A stretch of DNA of 64,000 bases, from positions 5,983,001-6,047,000 of the forward strand of contig NZ_PHHE01000001.1 in the NCBI RefSeq assembly GCF_002813455.1. The letters run 5' to 3'. The notes beneath the pieces are model-generated. The model was not told where the DNA came from. It made no database searches and saw only the letters and a list, made by a program, of their open reading frames with translations. Position 1 is the stretch's first letter. Each line of letters starts with the position of its first letter. The DNA comes from Pseudomonas baetica. Its GTDB lineage: Bacteria; Pseudomonadota; Gammaproteobacteria; Pseudomonadales; Pseudomonadaceae. Of this stretch, positions 17,811 to 26,740 are shown in pieces. A program made the position numbers and the translations under genes.

Positions 17811-18587
17811 TCAAAACAATTCGTCGAGCAATTGATAAAAGGCGATCAATCGCTGATCGGGTTCTACGCCATAGACCTCGAAAAACATCGGTACCCACTG
17901 TTTGCCGAGGTTGGAGCCAATGCTGTGTGTGGCCAAGGCGAGATCCTGATAACGATCGGCGACGCCGAGCCGCCCGCAGTCGACAAAGCCGCTGAATTGG
18001 CCGTTTTCAGCGAGCAGGTTCGGCAGGCAGGCATCGCCATGGGTCACCACCAGATCTTCATGATCAGGACGTTCGGCCAGTATCTGCTGGAACACATTCT
18101 CGGCCGTGCAGCCGATGCGCGCGTCGTCGAAATCCTGTTCGTCAATCAACCCGGCGAGCACGTGCTCCCGAGCCAGTGGGATTTTCTGATCAAGACGATG
18201 ATCGAACGGGCAACGATTGATGGCCACCGCGTGCAGCGATCGCAAGGCATTGGCGGCCAGAGTGACGATCTGCTGCGGCGCCAGGTGTGCGCTGCTGGCC
18301 AGGTCCCGGCCCGGTATGGCGGTCATCAGTAACCAATTGCGATCCGCTTCGGTGGCGGTTTCCAGTACCCGTGGCGCGGGCAGATCCTGGCTCGCCATCC
18401 AGCGCAAACGTTGCACTTCCCCGGGCAACTCGCCCCAGATCATCACTTGCTCGGACTTCACAAACAGCGGCACTGAACCTTCAGGTGTGATCCGCAGAAC
18501 GTCGGCACGGGATTCGCCGATCGTTTGCTGTTCGATGAGGGCGTCGGCGAACCGCTTGCGCCTTTGCTCTGGTAACACCATGTTCAT
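17811..18587 (-). CDS. Aminoglycoside 3'-phosphotransferase-like kinase
   Basis: A 258-residue APH(3')-type kinase, which would phosphorylate the 3'-hydroxyl of kanamycin-like aminoglycosides using ATP or GTP. Start ATG 18587 (MNMVLPEQ) gives normal family length; the frame upstream is open but arginine-rich and non-coding in character. Motifs: LLMTAIPGRDLASS, CPFDHRLDQKI, the Brenner motif VTHGDACLPNLL with catalytic Asp and Asn, and the Mg loop FVDCGRLGVADRYQDLALA. All catalytic residues are present. There is no transposon context, so it looks like a chromosomal intrinsic gene; whether it confers resistance cannot be read from sequence. Confidence 0.85.
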   Translation of the reverse strand: MNMVLPEQRRKRFADALIEQQTIGESRADVLRITPEGSVPLFVKSEQVMIWGELPGEVQRLRWMASQDLPAPRVLETATEADRNWLLMTAIPGRDLASSAHLAPQQIVTLAANALRSLHAVAINRCPFDHRLDQKIPLAREHVLAGLIDEQDFDDARIGCTAENVFQQILAERPDHEDLVVTHGDACLPNLLAENGQFSGFVDCGRLGVADRYQDLALATHSIGSNLGKQWVPMFFEVYGVEPDQRLIAFYQLLDELF

Positions 18588-18779
18588 GCGTCCCTTGCGG
18601 TCACGTAGAAGGCGCGCATTGTGCCGCGCCAGCGATGTTCTGCGCAAACGCTGCGCCGGGACTTGTCTGCCGGCAATCAATCGAAACTTCGTCATCCGCC
18701 TGACTGTCCAGACCCTTACACCTTCCGGCAGATGCGCTGCCGGAAAGGCTCCATGCACCGGTGAAAGGCGAGGAACACG

Positions 18780-20567
18780 ATGACGATGACAGTGGGAGAT
18801 TTTCTGGTTGAGCGGCTCAGCCAATGGGGCGTTACGCGGATATTTGGTTATCCGGGTGACGGTATCAACGGCGTGTTCGGCGCGCTCGACCGGGCCAAGG
18901 GAAAGATCGAATTCATCCAGGCGCGCCACGAAGAAATGGCGGCGTTCATGGCCTCGGCCCATGCCAAATTCACCGGCGAACTGGGCGTGTGCATCGCCAC
19001 CTCAGGCCCAGGCGCGTCGCACCTGATCACCGGGCTCTACGATGCGCGGATGGACCACATGCCGGTGCTGGCAATTGTCGGTCAGCAGGCGCGCACGGCA
19101 TTGGGCAGTCATTACCAGCAGGAGCTGGATCTGGTCTCGATGTTCAAGGACGTTGCCGGGGCTTTTGTGCAGCAGGCTTCGGCGCCATCGCAGGTCCGCC
19201 ATTTGCTTGATCGCGCAGTGCGCACGGCAGTCGGCGAACGTCGCGTCACCGCGATTATCCTGCCCAATGACCTGCAGGATCTCCCTTACGAAGCCCCGGC
19301 CCGAGCCCATGGCACGGCGCATTCCGGTGTCGGTTACAGCAAGCCGAAAGTGCTGCCCTACGAGGCGGATTTGCAGCGCGCCGCCGAGGTGTTGAACGCA
19401 GGGGAAAAGGTCGCGATTCTCGTCGGCGCCGGTGCTCTGGAGGCGACCGATGAAGTGATTGCCGTGGCGGAAAAACTCGGTGCCGGGGTGGCCAAAGCAC
19501 TACTCGGTAAAGCCGTGCTGCCCGACGATCTGCCGTGGGTCACCGGCAGCATCGGCTTGCTCGGCACCGAGCCGAGTTACAAGATGATGAGCGAGTGCGA
19601 CACCTTGCTGGTGATCGGCTCGGGTTTCCCATATTCCGAATTCTTGCCCAAGGAAGGCCAGGCGCGTGGTGTGCAGATCGATCTGCAGCCCGACATGCTC
19701 AGCCTGCGCTACCCGATGGAGGTCAATCTGCAGGGCGACGCGGCTGAAACACTCGCGGCGTTACTGCCGCTGCTCGAACAGAAAACCTCGGGAAAATGGC
19801 GCAAGAAAGTCGAAGGCTGGCGCGGCAGCTGGGAGAAAACCCTGGAAAAACGCGCCATGGTCAAAGCCAAACCGATCAATTCGCAGCGAGTGGTGTACGA
19901 GTTGTCGCCGCGCGTGCCTGATCAGGCGATCATCACCAGTGACTCGGGCTCGTGCGCCAACTGGTACGCCCGCGACTTGAAGATTCGCCGTGGCATGAAG
20001 TGCTCCTTGTCCGGCGGGCTCGCCTCGATGGGCGCCGCCGTGCCTTACGCCATCGCGGCCAAATTCGCTTATCCCGAGCGCTCGGTGATCGCCTTGGTGG
20101 GCGATGGCGCGATGCAGATGAACAACATGGCCGAACTGATCACCGTCGCCAAATACTGGCGGCAGTGGGCGAGTCCGAAATGGATCTGCGCGGTGTTCAA
20201 CAACGAGGATCTCAATCAGGTCACCTGGGAGCAGCGAGTGATGGAGGGCGATCCGAAATTCGAAGCGTCGCAGAGCATCCCGGATGTGCCTTATCACTTG
20301 TTCGCCATCTCCATTGGCCTGAAAGGCATCTTCGTCGACCGCGAAGAAGACGTTGCCGCTGCCTGGGAGCAGGCACTGGCCTCGGATGTGCCGGTGCTGA
20401 TCGAGTTCAAGACCGACCCGAACGTGGCGCCGTTGCCTCCGCACATCAAACTTGAGCAAGCGAAGAAGTTCGCCACGACGTTGCTCAAGGGCGATCCGGA
20501 CGAAGCCGGGATCATTATACAAACCGCCAAGCAGGTACTGAGCTCCGTTCTACCCGGAAAAAAATAA
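18780..20567 (+). CDS. Thiamine-pyrophosphate enzyme, pyruvate oxidase/acetolactate synthase-like
   Basis: A 595-residue TPP-dependent enzyme with three domains: N-terminal PYR domain (1-170; GYPGDGINGVFGAL, with the cofactor-activating Glu in ARHEEMAAFMA and ATSGPGASHLITGLYDA), a central FAD/DHAP-like domain (195-330; VAILVGAGALEATDEVI), and a C-terminal PP domain (375-560) with the TPP/Mg motif GDGAMQMNNMAELITVAKYW...NNEDL. The FNNEDLNQVTWEQR segment and single-gene context without a small regulatory subunit favour a pyruvate oxidase-like (YdaP/PoxB type) enzyme over biosynthetic acetolactate synthase. It ends 20 bases before a REP hairpin. Exact substrate unsettled. Confidence 0.85.
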   Translation: MTMTVGDFLVERLSQWGVTRIFGYPGDGINGVFGALDRAKGKIEFIQARHEEMAAFMASAHAKFTGELGVCIATSGPGASHLITGLYDARMDHMPVLAIVGQQARTALGSHYQQELDLVSMFKDVAGAFVQQASAPSQVRHLLDRAVRTAVGERRVTAIILPNDLQDLPYEAPARAHGTAHSGVGYSKPKVLPYEADLQRAAEVLNAGEKVAILVGAGALEATDEVIAVAEKLGAGVAKALLGKAVLPDDLPWVTGSIGLLGTEPSYKMMSECDTLLVIGSGFPYSEFLPKEGQARGVQIDLQPDMLSLRYPMEVNLQGDAAETLAALLPLLEQKTSGKWRKKVEGWRGSWEKTLEKRAMVKAKPINSQRVVYELSPRVPDQAIITSDSGSCANWYARDLKIRRGMKCSLSGGLASMGAAVPYAIAAKFAYPERSVIALVGDGAMQMNNMAELITVAKYWRQWASPKWICAVFNNEDLNQVTWEQRVMEGDPKFEASQSIPDVPYHLFAISIGLKGIFVDREEDVAAAWEQALASDVPVLIEFKTDPNVAPLPPHIKLEQAKKFATTLLKGDPDEAGIIIQTAKQVLSSVLPGKK

Positions 20568-20588
20568 CCCGAAACCCACTGACGACCC

Positions 20589-20667
20589 TGTAGGAGCTGC
20601 CGCAGGCTGCGATCTTTTGATTTTGTTTTTCAAGATCAAAAGATCGCAGCCTGCGGCAGCTCCTACA
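20589..20667. repeat. REP doublet (REPIN), copy 1
   Basis: A near-perfect inverted repeat whose arms start TGTAGGAGCTGCCGCAGGCT and continue through GCGATCTTTTGAT. Same family as 33299-33377 and 43576-43662. Intergenic, as usual for such elements. Confidence 0.92.
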
Positions 20668-20700
20668 CGGGGGCGACACAAAATCTGGAGGGGATCGATT

Positions 20701-21166
20701 TGATTTACATCGGCTGCGCAGGCTGGAATCTGGCGCGCGAACATTGGTCGTCGTTCCCGGCTGACGGCACGCACCTGCAACGCTAAGCCGCGCAATTCAA
20801 CAGCGTTGAAATCAACAGTTCGTTCTGCGTTTCGCCGGTGCCGTGGTGCTGGAACCACGCCATGAATCGTGGATCAGTGCCGAGCCTTTGCTGATCACGC
20901 AGCAGATTACCCATGCGGCGGTCGATCCTTCGCGTATCAGCAGCGATCCGTTGCCGGGTGGCTGGAACGGAGTGAAGTATTGGCGCCTGCACGGTTCTGC
21001 GCGTATCTACCACAGCGCCTACGAATCGCCGTACCTGCAGCAACTGGCTCAGGCGTTGCGAAGCGCCGCTGCCGAAGGTGCCGCGACCTGGTGCATCTTC
21101 GACAATACCGCCAGCGGTGCTGCGCTTGGCAATGCGTTGAGCCTCGCCGGCCTGATCGCCGACTAG
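20701..21166 (+). pseudogene. DUF72 family protein, degenerate
   Basis: The TTG at 20701 begins IYIGCAGWNLAREHWSSFP, the DUF72 N-terminus, but after THLQR a TAA (20785 region) interrupts where the family has Tyr; reading continues AAQFNSVEINSSF and then drops frame. A later frame supplies RFAGAVVLEPRHESWISAE through WCIFDNTASGAALGNAL to a TAG at 21166. Compared with the usual 240-300 residues, the middle part (TIM-barrel strands between INSSF and VVLEPRHESW) is deleted. Three defects together mean no active product. Confidence 0.85.
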
Positions 21167-21258
21167 AGTTTTTGCACCGTATCCGTTGAGTCACCCCGAC
21201 CCTCTCGCCAAAAGAAAAGGCTGGGGTGAGGGGTTAAGTCTAACTGACAGCACAAGCC

Positions 21259-21477
21259 TTAATTTCCGTCTGCCACCTTGCGCTCAATCTCATCGACCTT
21301 GCGCTGTAACGTTTCGGCATCCTGCTCTTTAACGCGTGTGGAAGACGGCGTGATGACCTCATCCACCGCGTTGGTGTCATCGTCCCGATCCTGAAGATCG
21401 CGCTCGACCACGTTCACCGGTTTACCGGACGTATCGGTAGGCGGGGCGTTTGGTGTTTTGTTGTCGTTACTGTTCAT
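21259..21477 (-). CDS. Small hydrophilic, probably disordered protein
   Basis: A 72-residue very polar protein (MNSNDNKTPNAPPTDTSG start, Asp/Glu/Asn/Thr-rich), with a short helix DAETLQRKVDEIERKVA at the end that could form a coiled coil. Start ATG 21477 has a strong GGAGG 8 bases upstream. Function unknown; resembles the general stress-type small hydrophilic proteins of pseudomonads. Confidence 0.65.
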   Translation of the reverse strand: MNSNDNKTPNAPPTDTSGKPVNVVERDLQDRDDDTNAVDEVITPSSTRVKEQDAETLQRKVDEIERKVADGN

Positions 21478-21563
21478 ATCGTTGACCTCCGTGGGTGTAA
21501 CCATTGGAGGAGGGACTGTGGCGAGCGTTCGATTTTTTTCAGAGGCTGTGAATGAGCGGTATT

Positions 21564-22499
21564 TCAGGCCCGCGGCGTGTTTCTCATGCCTCGCAGCGGA
21601 TCATCCAGCAGACGAAACTGCTCAAGCATGAAATCGAGCAGTAACCGCGTTGACGGCAGCATCCCTTGCCGTGTCGCAAATACGGCGTGAATCATTTCTG
21701 TTCGGGGTGTCCAGTGCGGCAAAACCACGGCCAGTTCCCCGCGCTCGATGTAGTCGTGTACCAGTGACATGGGCATCTGTGCGACGCCGATGCTGTCGAT
21801 AGCCGCGCAACGCAACATCGGCAGGCCTCTGGTAATGAGCTGCGGTCGGTGTTGCAGGGTGAATTCGCGGCCATCTTCATGGAACAGCGTCCAGCTGTAA
21901 TCGCGTTGTGGGCTGCCGTGATGAACGCTGGGAAAGCGCGCTAGATCTTCCGGTCCGTCGGGTGTGCCCAAACGGTTCAAAAGCGCCGGACTGGCAACCA
22001 GGCACTGTGGCCGTTGCGACATGACGCGGCTGACCAGATTGGAGTCCTGAAGCGGCAAGGGGCGAACCCTCAACGCCAGATCTACGCCTTCGGCAACCAC
22101 ATCGACCTGACGATCACTGGCTTCCAGATGCACTTCCATGCGCGGGTGCATGGCCATGAACCGCGTGATGATTGCGCCAACGCATTCCTCTAGCAGCGCA
22201 GTCGGACAGGTGACACGCAGCACGCCGCCCGGCTCGGAGTGGGTCATGGCGATTGCCGCTTCTGCGGCTTCGGCCTCTTTGAGCATGGCGCGGCAATGGT
22301 CGTAATAGCTCTGCCCCAGTTCCGTCACCGAGAAGTTTCGGGTGTTGCGGATGATCAGGCGCACACCCAGCCGTTCTTCGAGGTGCGCGATGCGCCGGCT
22401 CAGGTTGGATTTTGGAATACCCAGCGCACGTGCGGTCGGCGCGAAACCGCCGTGGTCCACCACCATAACGAAGTACTGAAGGTCATTGAGATCCAGCAC
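21564..22499 (-). CDS. LysR-family transcriptional regulator
   Basis: A 311-residue LysR protein: HTH residues 1-60 (LQYFVMVVDHGGFAPTARALGIPKSNLSRRIAHLEERLG), inducer-binding domain about 90-300. The sequence around VVDHGGFAPTARALGIPKS is like the AaeR/DmlR subgroup. It is divergent from a second LysR gene at 22706, and a perfect inverted repeat 34-58 bases upstream of its start is a likely operator. It probably controls the GMC/aldehyde dehydrogenase operon or its own gene. Confidence 0.9.
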   Translation of the reverse strand: MLDLNDLQYFVMVVDHGGFAPTARALGIPKSNLSRRIAHLEERLGVRLIIRNTRNFSVTELGQSYYDHCRAMLKEAEAAEAAIAMTHSEPGGVLRVTCPTALLEECVGAIITRFMAMHPRMEVHLEASDRQVDVVAEGVDLALRVRPLPLQDSNLVSRVMSQRPQCLVASPALLNRLGTPDGPEDLARFPSVHHGSPQRDYSWTLFHEDGREFTLQHRPQLITRGLPMLRCAAIDSIGVAQMPMSLVHDYIERGELAVVLPHWTPRTEMIHAVFATRQGMLPSTRLLLDFMLEQFRLLDDPLRGMRNTPRA

Positions 22500-22532
22500 A
22501 GTCGAATTCCATTCAGTCAGAAGGCGTCAACT

Positions 22533-22557
22533 ATACAAGGCTGATCGTCCCTTGTAT
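22533..22557. promoter_or_regulatory. Inverted repeat between divergent LysR genes (candidate operator)
   Basis: ATACAAGG-N9-CCTTGTAT, a perfect 8-bp inverted repeat. It fits the LysR-type T-N11-A operator layout and lies 34 bases from the minus-strand start. Confidence 0.55.
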
Positions 22558-22705
22558 GGGAATCAGCAGGCCGTTTTTTGCGACTACCGCGCCGGCCAGC
22601 CGGGGCTTTAAATTGCGGCCCTTGAATGACCGCCTCGGCATCCGCCTGAACCGTCAGCCCTGCGCACTGGCTGCGCAGTTTTTGCTGTTTCTCTGGATCT
22701 ATAAC

Positions 22706-23635
22706 GTGAACAAACTCTGTGAGATGCATTCTTTCGTGACGGTGGTCGACACCGGCAGTATTTCCGAAGCCGCGCGGCGCATGGGCGTTGCCAAATCGAT
22801 GGTCAGTCAACGTCTTCAGCAACTGGAAAAGCGTTTGGGCAGTATTTTGCTGGAGCGCGGCCGGCATGCGCGCCTGACCGAATCGGGCGAGGTGTTCTAC
22901 CGGTACTGTGTGCGTATCCTGGCGGATGTCGACGACGCCGAAGGCGCCGTTCAAACGTTCCAGTCAAGCCTGCACGGGAGCTTGCGAATCGCCGCGCCGA
23001 TGGCGTTCAGTATTCGTTATCTGACGCCGATTCTGTCGTCGTTCGCCGTGCGTTATCCGCAGTTGCAACTGGACGTCGATTTTGACGACCGCCATGTCAA
23101 TCTGCACGAAGAGCGCTACGACGCGGCCATCCGTATCGGTGAACTGCCAGACTCCTCGCTGGTGGCGAAAACTATCACGCCCAATCGCCACATCATTTGC
23201 GCCAGTCCTGAGTATCTGGCGGCGCATGGCGCGCCGCAAACCCCTCAGGAACTGTCCCGACACTTCGCGATGCTTTACGTGAACCGCGAGCCGCACGGCA
23301 TGTGGACCTTGCCCGTGAACAATGCGCTGGAATCGTTTCGTGTCCGTTGTCGACTGCGTACCAACAATGCTCACCAACTCATGGAAGCGGCCAAGGCAGG
23401 CATGGGCCTGGCGATTCTGCCAACGTTCCTGGCCGCACAATCGATCGTCGCCGGCGAGTTGCAGGAGGTGCTGGCGCCTTATGCTCCGCGCGGTGGCAAT
23501 ATCTCGGTGGTGTACCGGCAATCACTGCGCGCATCGCCCAAGCTGCACGCCTTGGTGAGCTTTCTGACTGAGCAGATCGGCAGTCCGCCAGAGTGGGAGC
23601 AGATGCTTGCCACTCTGGCGCGGCAAGCAGGCTGA
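22706..23635 (+). CDS. LysR-family transcriptional regulator
   Basis: A 309-residue LysR protein starting at GTG 22706 (VNKLCEMHSFVTVVDTGS), which positions the HTH (SISEAARRMGVAKSMVSQRLQQLEKRLG) as in the family; the upstream in-frame ATG 22556 adds 50 residues of unlikely sequence. Inducer domain about 90-290 with SSLVAKTITPNRHIICASPEYL and AGMGLAILPTFLA. It lies 116 bases upstream of the GMC operon in the same direction and is a likely regulator of it. Confidence 0.9.
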   Translation: MNKLCEMHSFVTVVDTGSISEAARRMGVAKSMVSQRLQQLEKRLGSILLERGRHARLTESGEVFYRYCVRILADVDDAEGAVQTFQSSLHGSLRIAAPMAFSIRYLTPILSSFAVRYPQLQLDVDFDDRHVNLHEERYDAAIRIGELPDSSLVAKTITPNRHIICASPEYLAAHGAPQTPQELSRHFAMLYVNREPHGMWTLPVNNALESFRVRCRLRTNNAHQLMEAAKAGMGLAILPTFLAAQSIVAGELQEVLAPYAPRGGNISVVYRQSLRASPKLHALVSFLTEQIGSPPEWEQMLATLARQAG

Positions 23636-23639
23636 GTCG

Positions 23640-23654
23640 TTCGGAATTAACGAA
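23640..23654. promoter_or_regulatory. Candidate LysR operator upstream of the GMC operon
   Basis: TTCG-N7-CGAA at 23640-23654, about 98 bases upstream of the GMC oxidoreductase start, fits the T-N11-A pattern. Confidence 0.4.
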
Positions 23655-23751
23655 ACGCCGATTCGCTTTTTGCCTGCTTATGGGCCTTCGTGCCGTTCCT
23701 TAAGCTTTCCCTGAAAGGCGCCATCTCGAGTGCCTGACAGGGAAGACATGC

Positions 23752-25263
23752 ATGAATAACACCCTTGATAAAGTCGACGTGGTGATAGTCGGCGGCGGTT
23801 CGGCTGGCGCGGTACTGGCGCGCCGACTCAGTGAGAACAACCAGCGTCAAGTGTTGCTGCTGGAGGCAGGCAAAAGCTTTTTACCCAACGAGTATCCGGA
23901 CTTCGTGGCCAGCAGCGACATTGTCGGAGCCAACGCAGACCCAGCGTTCGAATGGGGTTTCAAAACCCGCCCCGGCTACATCGACCATCCCATCGGTGCC
24001 TTGCGCGGCAAGGTATTGGGGGGCAGTTCGGCGATCAACGGTGCCGTAGCGATCCGCGCCCGTGCCAGTGATTTTCAGCGCTGGGATCTGCCAGGGTGGA
24101 GTTATGAAGACGTACTGCCCGCCTTCAAGAAACTGGAGAGCCATAGCCGTGGTGCCAGCGACTTGCATGGCCATGATGGGCCACTGCCGGTCAAGCAACT
24201 GAGCAATCTGGACGTCACACCGATGCAGCGGGCGTTTATTCAGGCCACGTTTGCTTACGGCTACAAGATCATTGATGACTTTGACGGCGCGGATGCCAAC
24301 GGCGTCGGCCCCTATCCGATGAATATCGTCGACGGCGTGCGCATCAACACCGGCATGGCCTATCTCACTGAACAGGTGCGAGCGCGCAGCAACCTGCAGA
24401 TCCAGGCGAGCCGTGTGGTCGACAAAGTGCTGTTCGAGGGCCCGCGTGCCATAGGCGTACAAATGAGTGATGGCACGCAACGGTTGGCCAGTGAGGTGAT
24501 CCTGTGCGCGGGCAGTTATGGTAGTGCGGCGATTCTGCTGCGCTCCGGCATTGGCCCTGCCGCTGATCTGGACGCTTTGCAGATTCCGCTGGTTGCGGAT
24601 CTGCCGGTGGGTCAGCGTTTGATGGATCACCCGTTCTACTACAACGCCTATGCCACCCGTGCGGATTTGATCGGTCGGCAATCACCGGCCATCGGGGCCA
24701 AGCTGTGGACACACAGCCGCAGCGCCGAGAAAGGTGAGCTTGATCTGCATATCACCGCCACGCACCTGTTTCCTCACGAGCAGAGTCCGACCGGTGTCGG
24801 CTTCGTGCTCGCGGTCGCACTCACCCGGCCACAATCGCGCGGCAGCGTCACGCTGGCGAGTCGTGATCCGCTGGTGGCGCCCAATATTGACCTGAACTTC
24901 CTCGCCGAACCTGAGGATCGCCTGCGTCTGCTGGAGGGTATTCGCCTGGCGCGCAAAATCGGCGCCGCAGCGCCGTTGAACGCGTTTATCCACTCGGAGC
25001 TCAATCCGGGGGCGGTCCATGAGTCGGATGAAGCGCTGTTGGCGAGCGTGCGGGCGAGCCTGGACACGTATCACCACCCGACCTCAACCGCGCCCATGGG
25101 CAAGCCCGGTGATACCGCCGCAGTGGTCGATTTGCAGGCTCGTGTCATTGGCCTGCAAGGGCTGCGCGTGGTCGACGCATCGATCTTCCCGGATGTGCCG
25201 TCGGTCGCCACCAACATCACTGTGATTGCCGTTGCGGAAAAAATCGCCGCGCTCTACGCCTGA
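23752..25263 (+). CDS. GMC-family FAD oxidoreductase (alcohol/choline dehydrogenase-like)
   Basis: A 503-residue flavoprotein that oxidises an alcohol to an aldehyde. FAD-binding Rossmann motif VIVGGGSAGAVLARRLSE at residues 11-28; GMC signature 1 GKVLGGSSAINGAVAIRARA at about 85; signature 2 GSYGSAAILLRSGIGPA at about 257; C-terminal active-site His-region TYHHPTSTAPMG and the closing VVDASIFPDVPSVATNITVIAVAEKIA. All key residues are present and length is normal. No signal peptide. First gene of a four-gene operon with an aldehyde dehydrogenase 14 bases downstream, suggesting a two-step alcohol-to-acid oxidation. Confidence 0.92.
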   Translation: MNNTLDKVDVVIVGGGSAGAVLARRLSENNQRQVLLLEAGKSFLPNEYPDFVASSDIVGANADPAFEWGFKTRPGYIDHPIGALRGKVLGGSSAINGAVAIRARASDFQRWDLPGWSYEDVLPAFKKLESHSRGASDLHGHDGPLPVKQLSNLDVTPMQRAFIQATFAYGYKIIDDFDGADANGVGPYPMNIVDGVRINTGMAYLTEQVRARSNLQIQASRVVDKVLFEGPRAIGVQMSDGTQRLASEVILCAGSYGSAAILLRSGIGPAADLDALQIPLVADLPVGQRLMDHPFYYNAYATRADLIGRQSPAIGAKLWTHSRSAEKGELDLHITATHLFPHEQSPTGVGFVLAVALTRPQSRGSVTLASRDPLVAPNIDLNFLAEPEDRLRLLEGIRLARKIGAAAPLNAFIHSELNPGAVHESDEALLASVRASLDTYHHPTSTAPMGKPGDTAAVVDLQARVIGLQGLRVVDASIFPDVPSVATNITVIAVAEKIAALYA

Positions 25264-25276
25264 CTTGAGGTCTCTA

Positions 25277-26740
25277 ATGACTATGAACAACACACCGGTT
25301 TTGAACTGGATCGATGGCCTGTGGCTCGATTCGGGTATTTACAAAGACTCCATCGACCCTGCGACGTCTGAGCGGATCGGGCGATACGCCGAGGGCGGTG
25401 CCCATGAAGCGCAGCAGGGCATTGAAGCGGCGTTACGCTCGTTCGCACAAACATCGTGGAAAGATGACCGCACCCTGCGCGCCACGGTGCTGTTGGAGTT
25501 GGCGGACGCTTTCGAGCGCAATGCCGAAGAACTGATCGACACGTTGGCACTGGAAAACGGCAAGATCCGCCCTGAAGCCGAATTTGAAGTGCGGATGGTG
25601 CCGTCCAAGTTGCGCTATTACGCGGCAATGACGCGGGCCGAGTATGGGCGAGCGGCAGAGCCGAAACCCGGCAGGATTTCCATGGTATTGCGCCAGGCCG
25701 TGGGTGTGGCGGGCATCATCGTGCCGTGGAATTCACCGGTGGTATTGATGATTCGATCGTTGGCGCCGGCGCTGGCCGCCGGTTGCACCACGATCGTCAA
25801 AATGCCGGGGCAGACCGCCCAGACCAACGCGCTATTGGCACGAATCATGAGCGAGGCGCGGTCTTTGCCTCGCGGGGTCATCAATCTGTTCAGCGAACTG
25901 GGGGCGGCGGGTTCCATCCATCTGGTCGAGTCCCCCAAGGTGCCGGTGATCAGCTTTACCGGCAGCACCGGTACCGGCCGGGCGATCTCGGCGGCGGGGG
26001 CGCAACACCTCAAACGCTTCGGTCTGGAGCTGGGCGGGAAGACCCCGATGCTGGTATTCAACGATGCCGATCTTGAAGTCACGGTGCCGGTCTTGCTCAA
26101 GGCCCTGACGGTGTTCGCCGGGCAGTTCTGCATGACCGGTTCACGGCTATTGGTCCAGCGCGATATTGCGCCCGCGCTGATCGAACGTCTGGCTGCACGC
26201 CTTGAGGCCGTGCGCGTGGGGCCGGCGGCGGATCCGGTCAGTGAGATGGGGCCGTTGATCGACAAAGCCAATGTGCAACGCGTCAACCAAGTGGTCGAGG
26301 AGGCGATGGCTGCCGGTGCGCAAGTCATCGTGCGCGGCGGGCCGGTCACTGAAGGGCCGCTGGCCAAAGGCGCGTTTTATCGGCCGACGCTGTTGCGCGT
26401 CAGTGATCAGCACATGGCAATTGTCCAGCGCGAAACCTTCGGCCCGGTGCTGACATTGCAAGTGTTCGACACTGAGGCCGAGGCGATTGAACTGGCCAAC
26501 AACAGCGAGTTCGGCCTGGCCGCCAGCGTCTGGACCCGTGATGTCGATCGCGCCCTGCGAGTCGCACGCGAGCTGGAGGCCGGCACTGTCTGGGTCAACG
26601 ACTGGGCCATGGTGTTCGACGAGTTCGAGGAGGGCGGTTTCAAGCAATCGGGGCAGGGGCGGCTCAATGGGGTGGCGGCCATGGACGACTTCATTGAGTA
26701 CAAACACATCGCGCTCAATCCCGGTCTGCGCCAGGTATGA
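25277..26740 (+). CDS. NAD(P)-dependent aldehyde dehydrogenase
   Basis: A 487-residue aldehyde dehydrogenase. Start ATG 25277 with GAGG 6 bases upstream. Motifs: VPWNSPVVLMIRSLAPALAAGCTTIVKMP (cofactor), SFTGSTGTGRAIS, the catalytic Glu in LELGGKTPMLVF and catalytic Cys in FAGQFCMTGSRLLV, and ETFGPVLTLQVF. Directly after the GMC gene and overlapping the next gene by ATGA at 26737, so it probably oxidises the aldehyde made by the GMC enzyme. The natural substrate is not readable. Confidence 0.92.
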   Translation: MTMNNTPVLNWIDGLWLDSGIYKDSIDPATSERIGRYAEGGAHEAQQGIEAALRSFAQTSWKDDRTLRATVLLELADAFERNAEELIDTLALENGKIRPEAEFEVRMVPSKLRYYAAMTRAEYGRAAEPKPGRISMVLRQAVGVAGIIVPWNSPVVLMIRSLAPALAAGCTTIVKMPGQTAQTNALLARIMSEARSLPRGVINLFSELGAAGSIHLVESPKVPVISFTGSTGTGRAISAAGAQHLKRFGLELGGKTPMLVFNDADLEVTVPVLLKALTVFAGQFCMTGSRLLVQRDIAPALIERLAARLEAVRVGPAADPVSEMGPLIDKANVQRVNQVVEEAMAAGAQVIVRGGPVTEGPLAKGAFYRPTLLRVSDQHMAIVQRETFGPVLTLQVFDTEAEAIELANNSEFGLAASVWTRDVDRALRVARELEAGTVWVNDWAMVFDEFEEGGFKQSGQGRLNGVAAMDDFIEYKHIALNPGLRQV

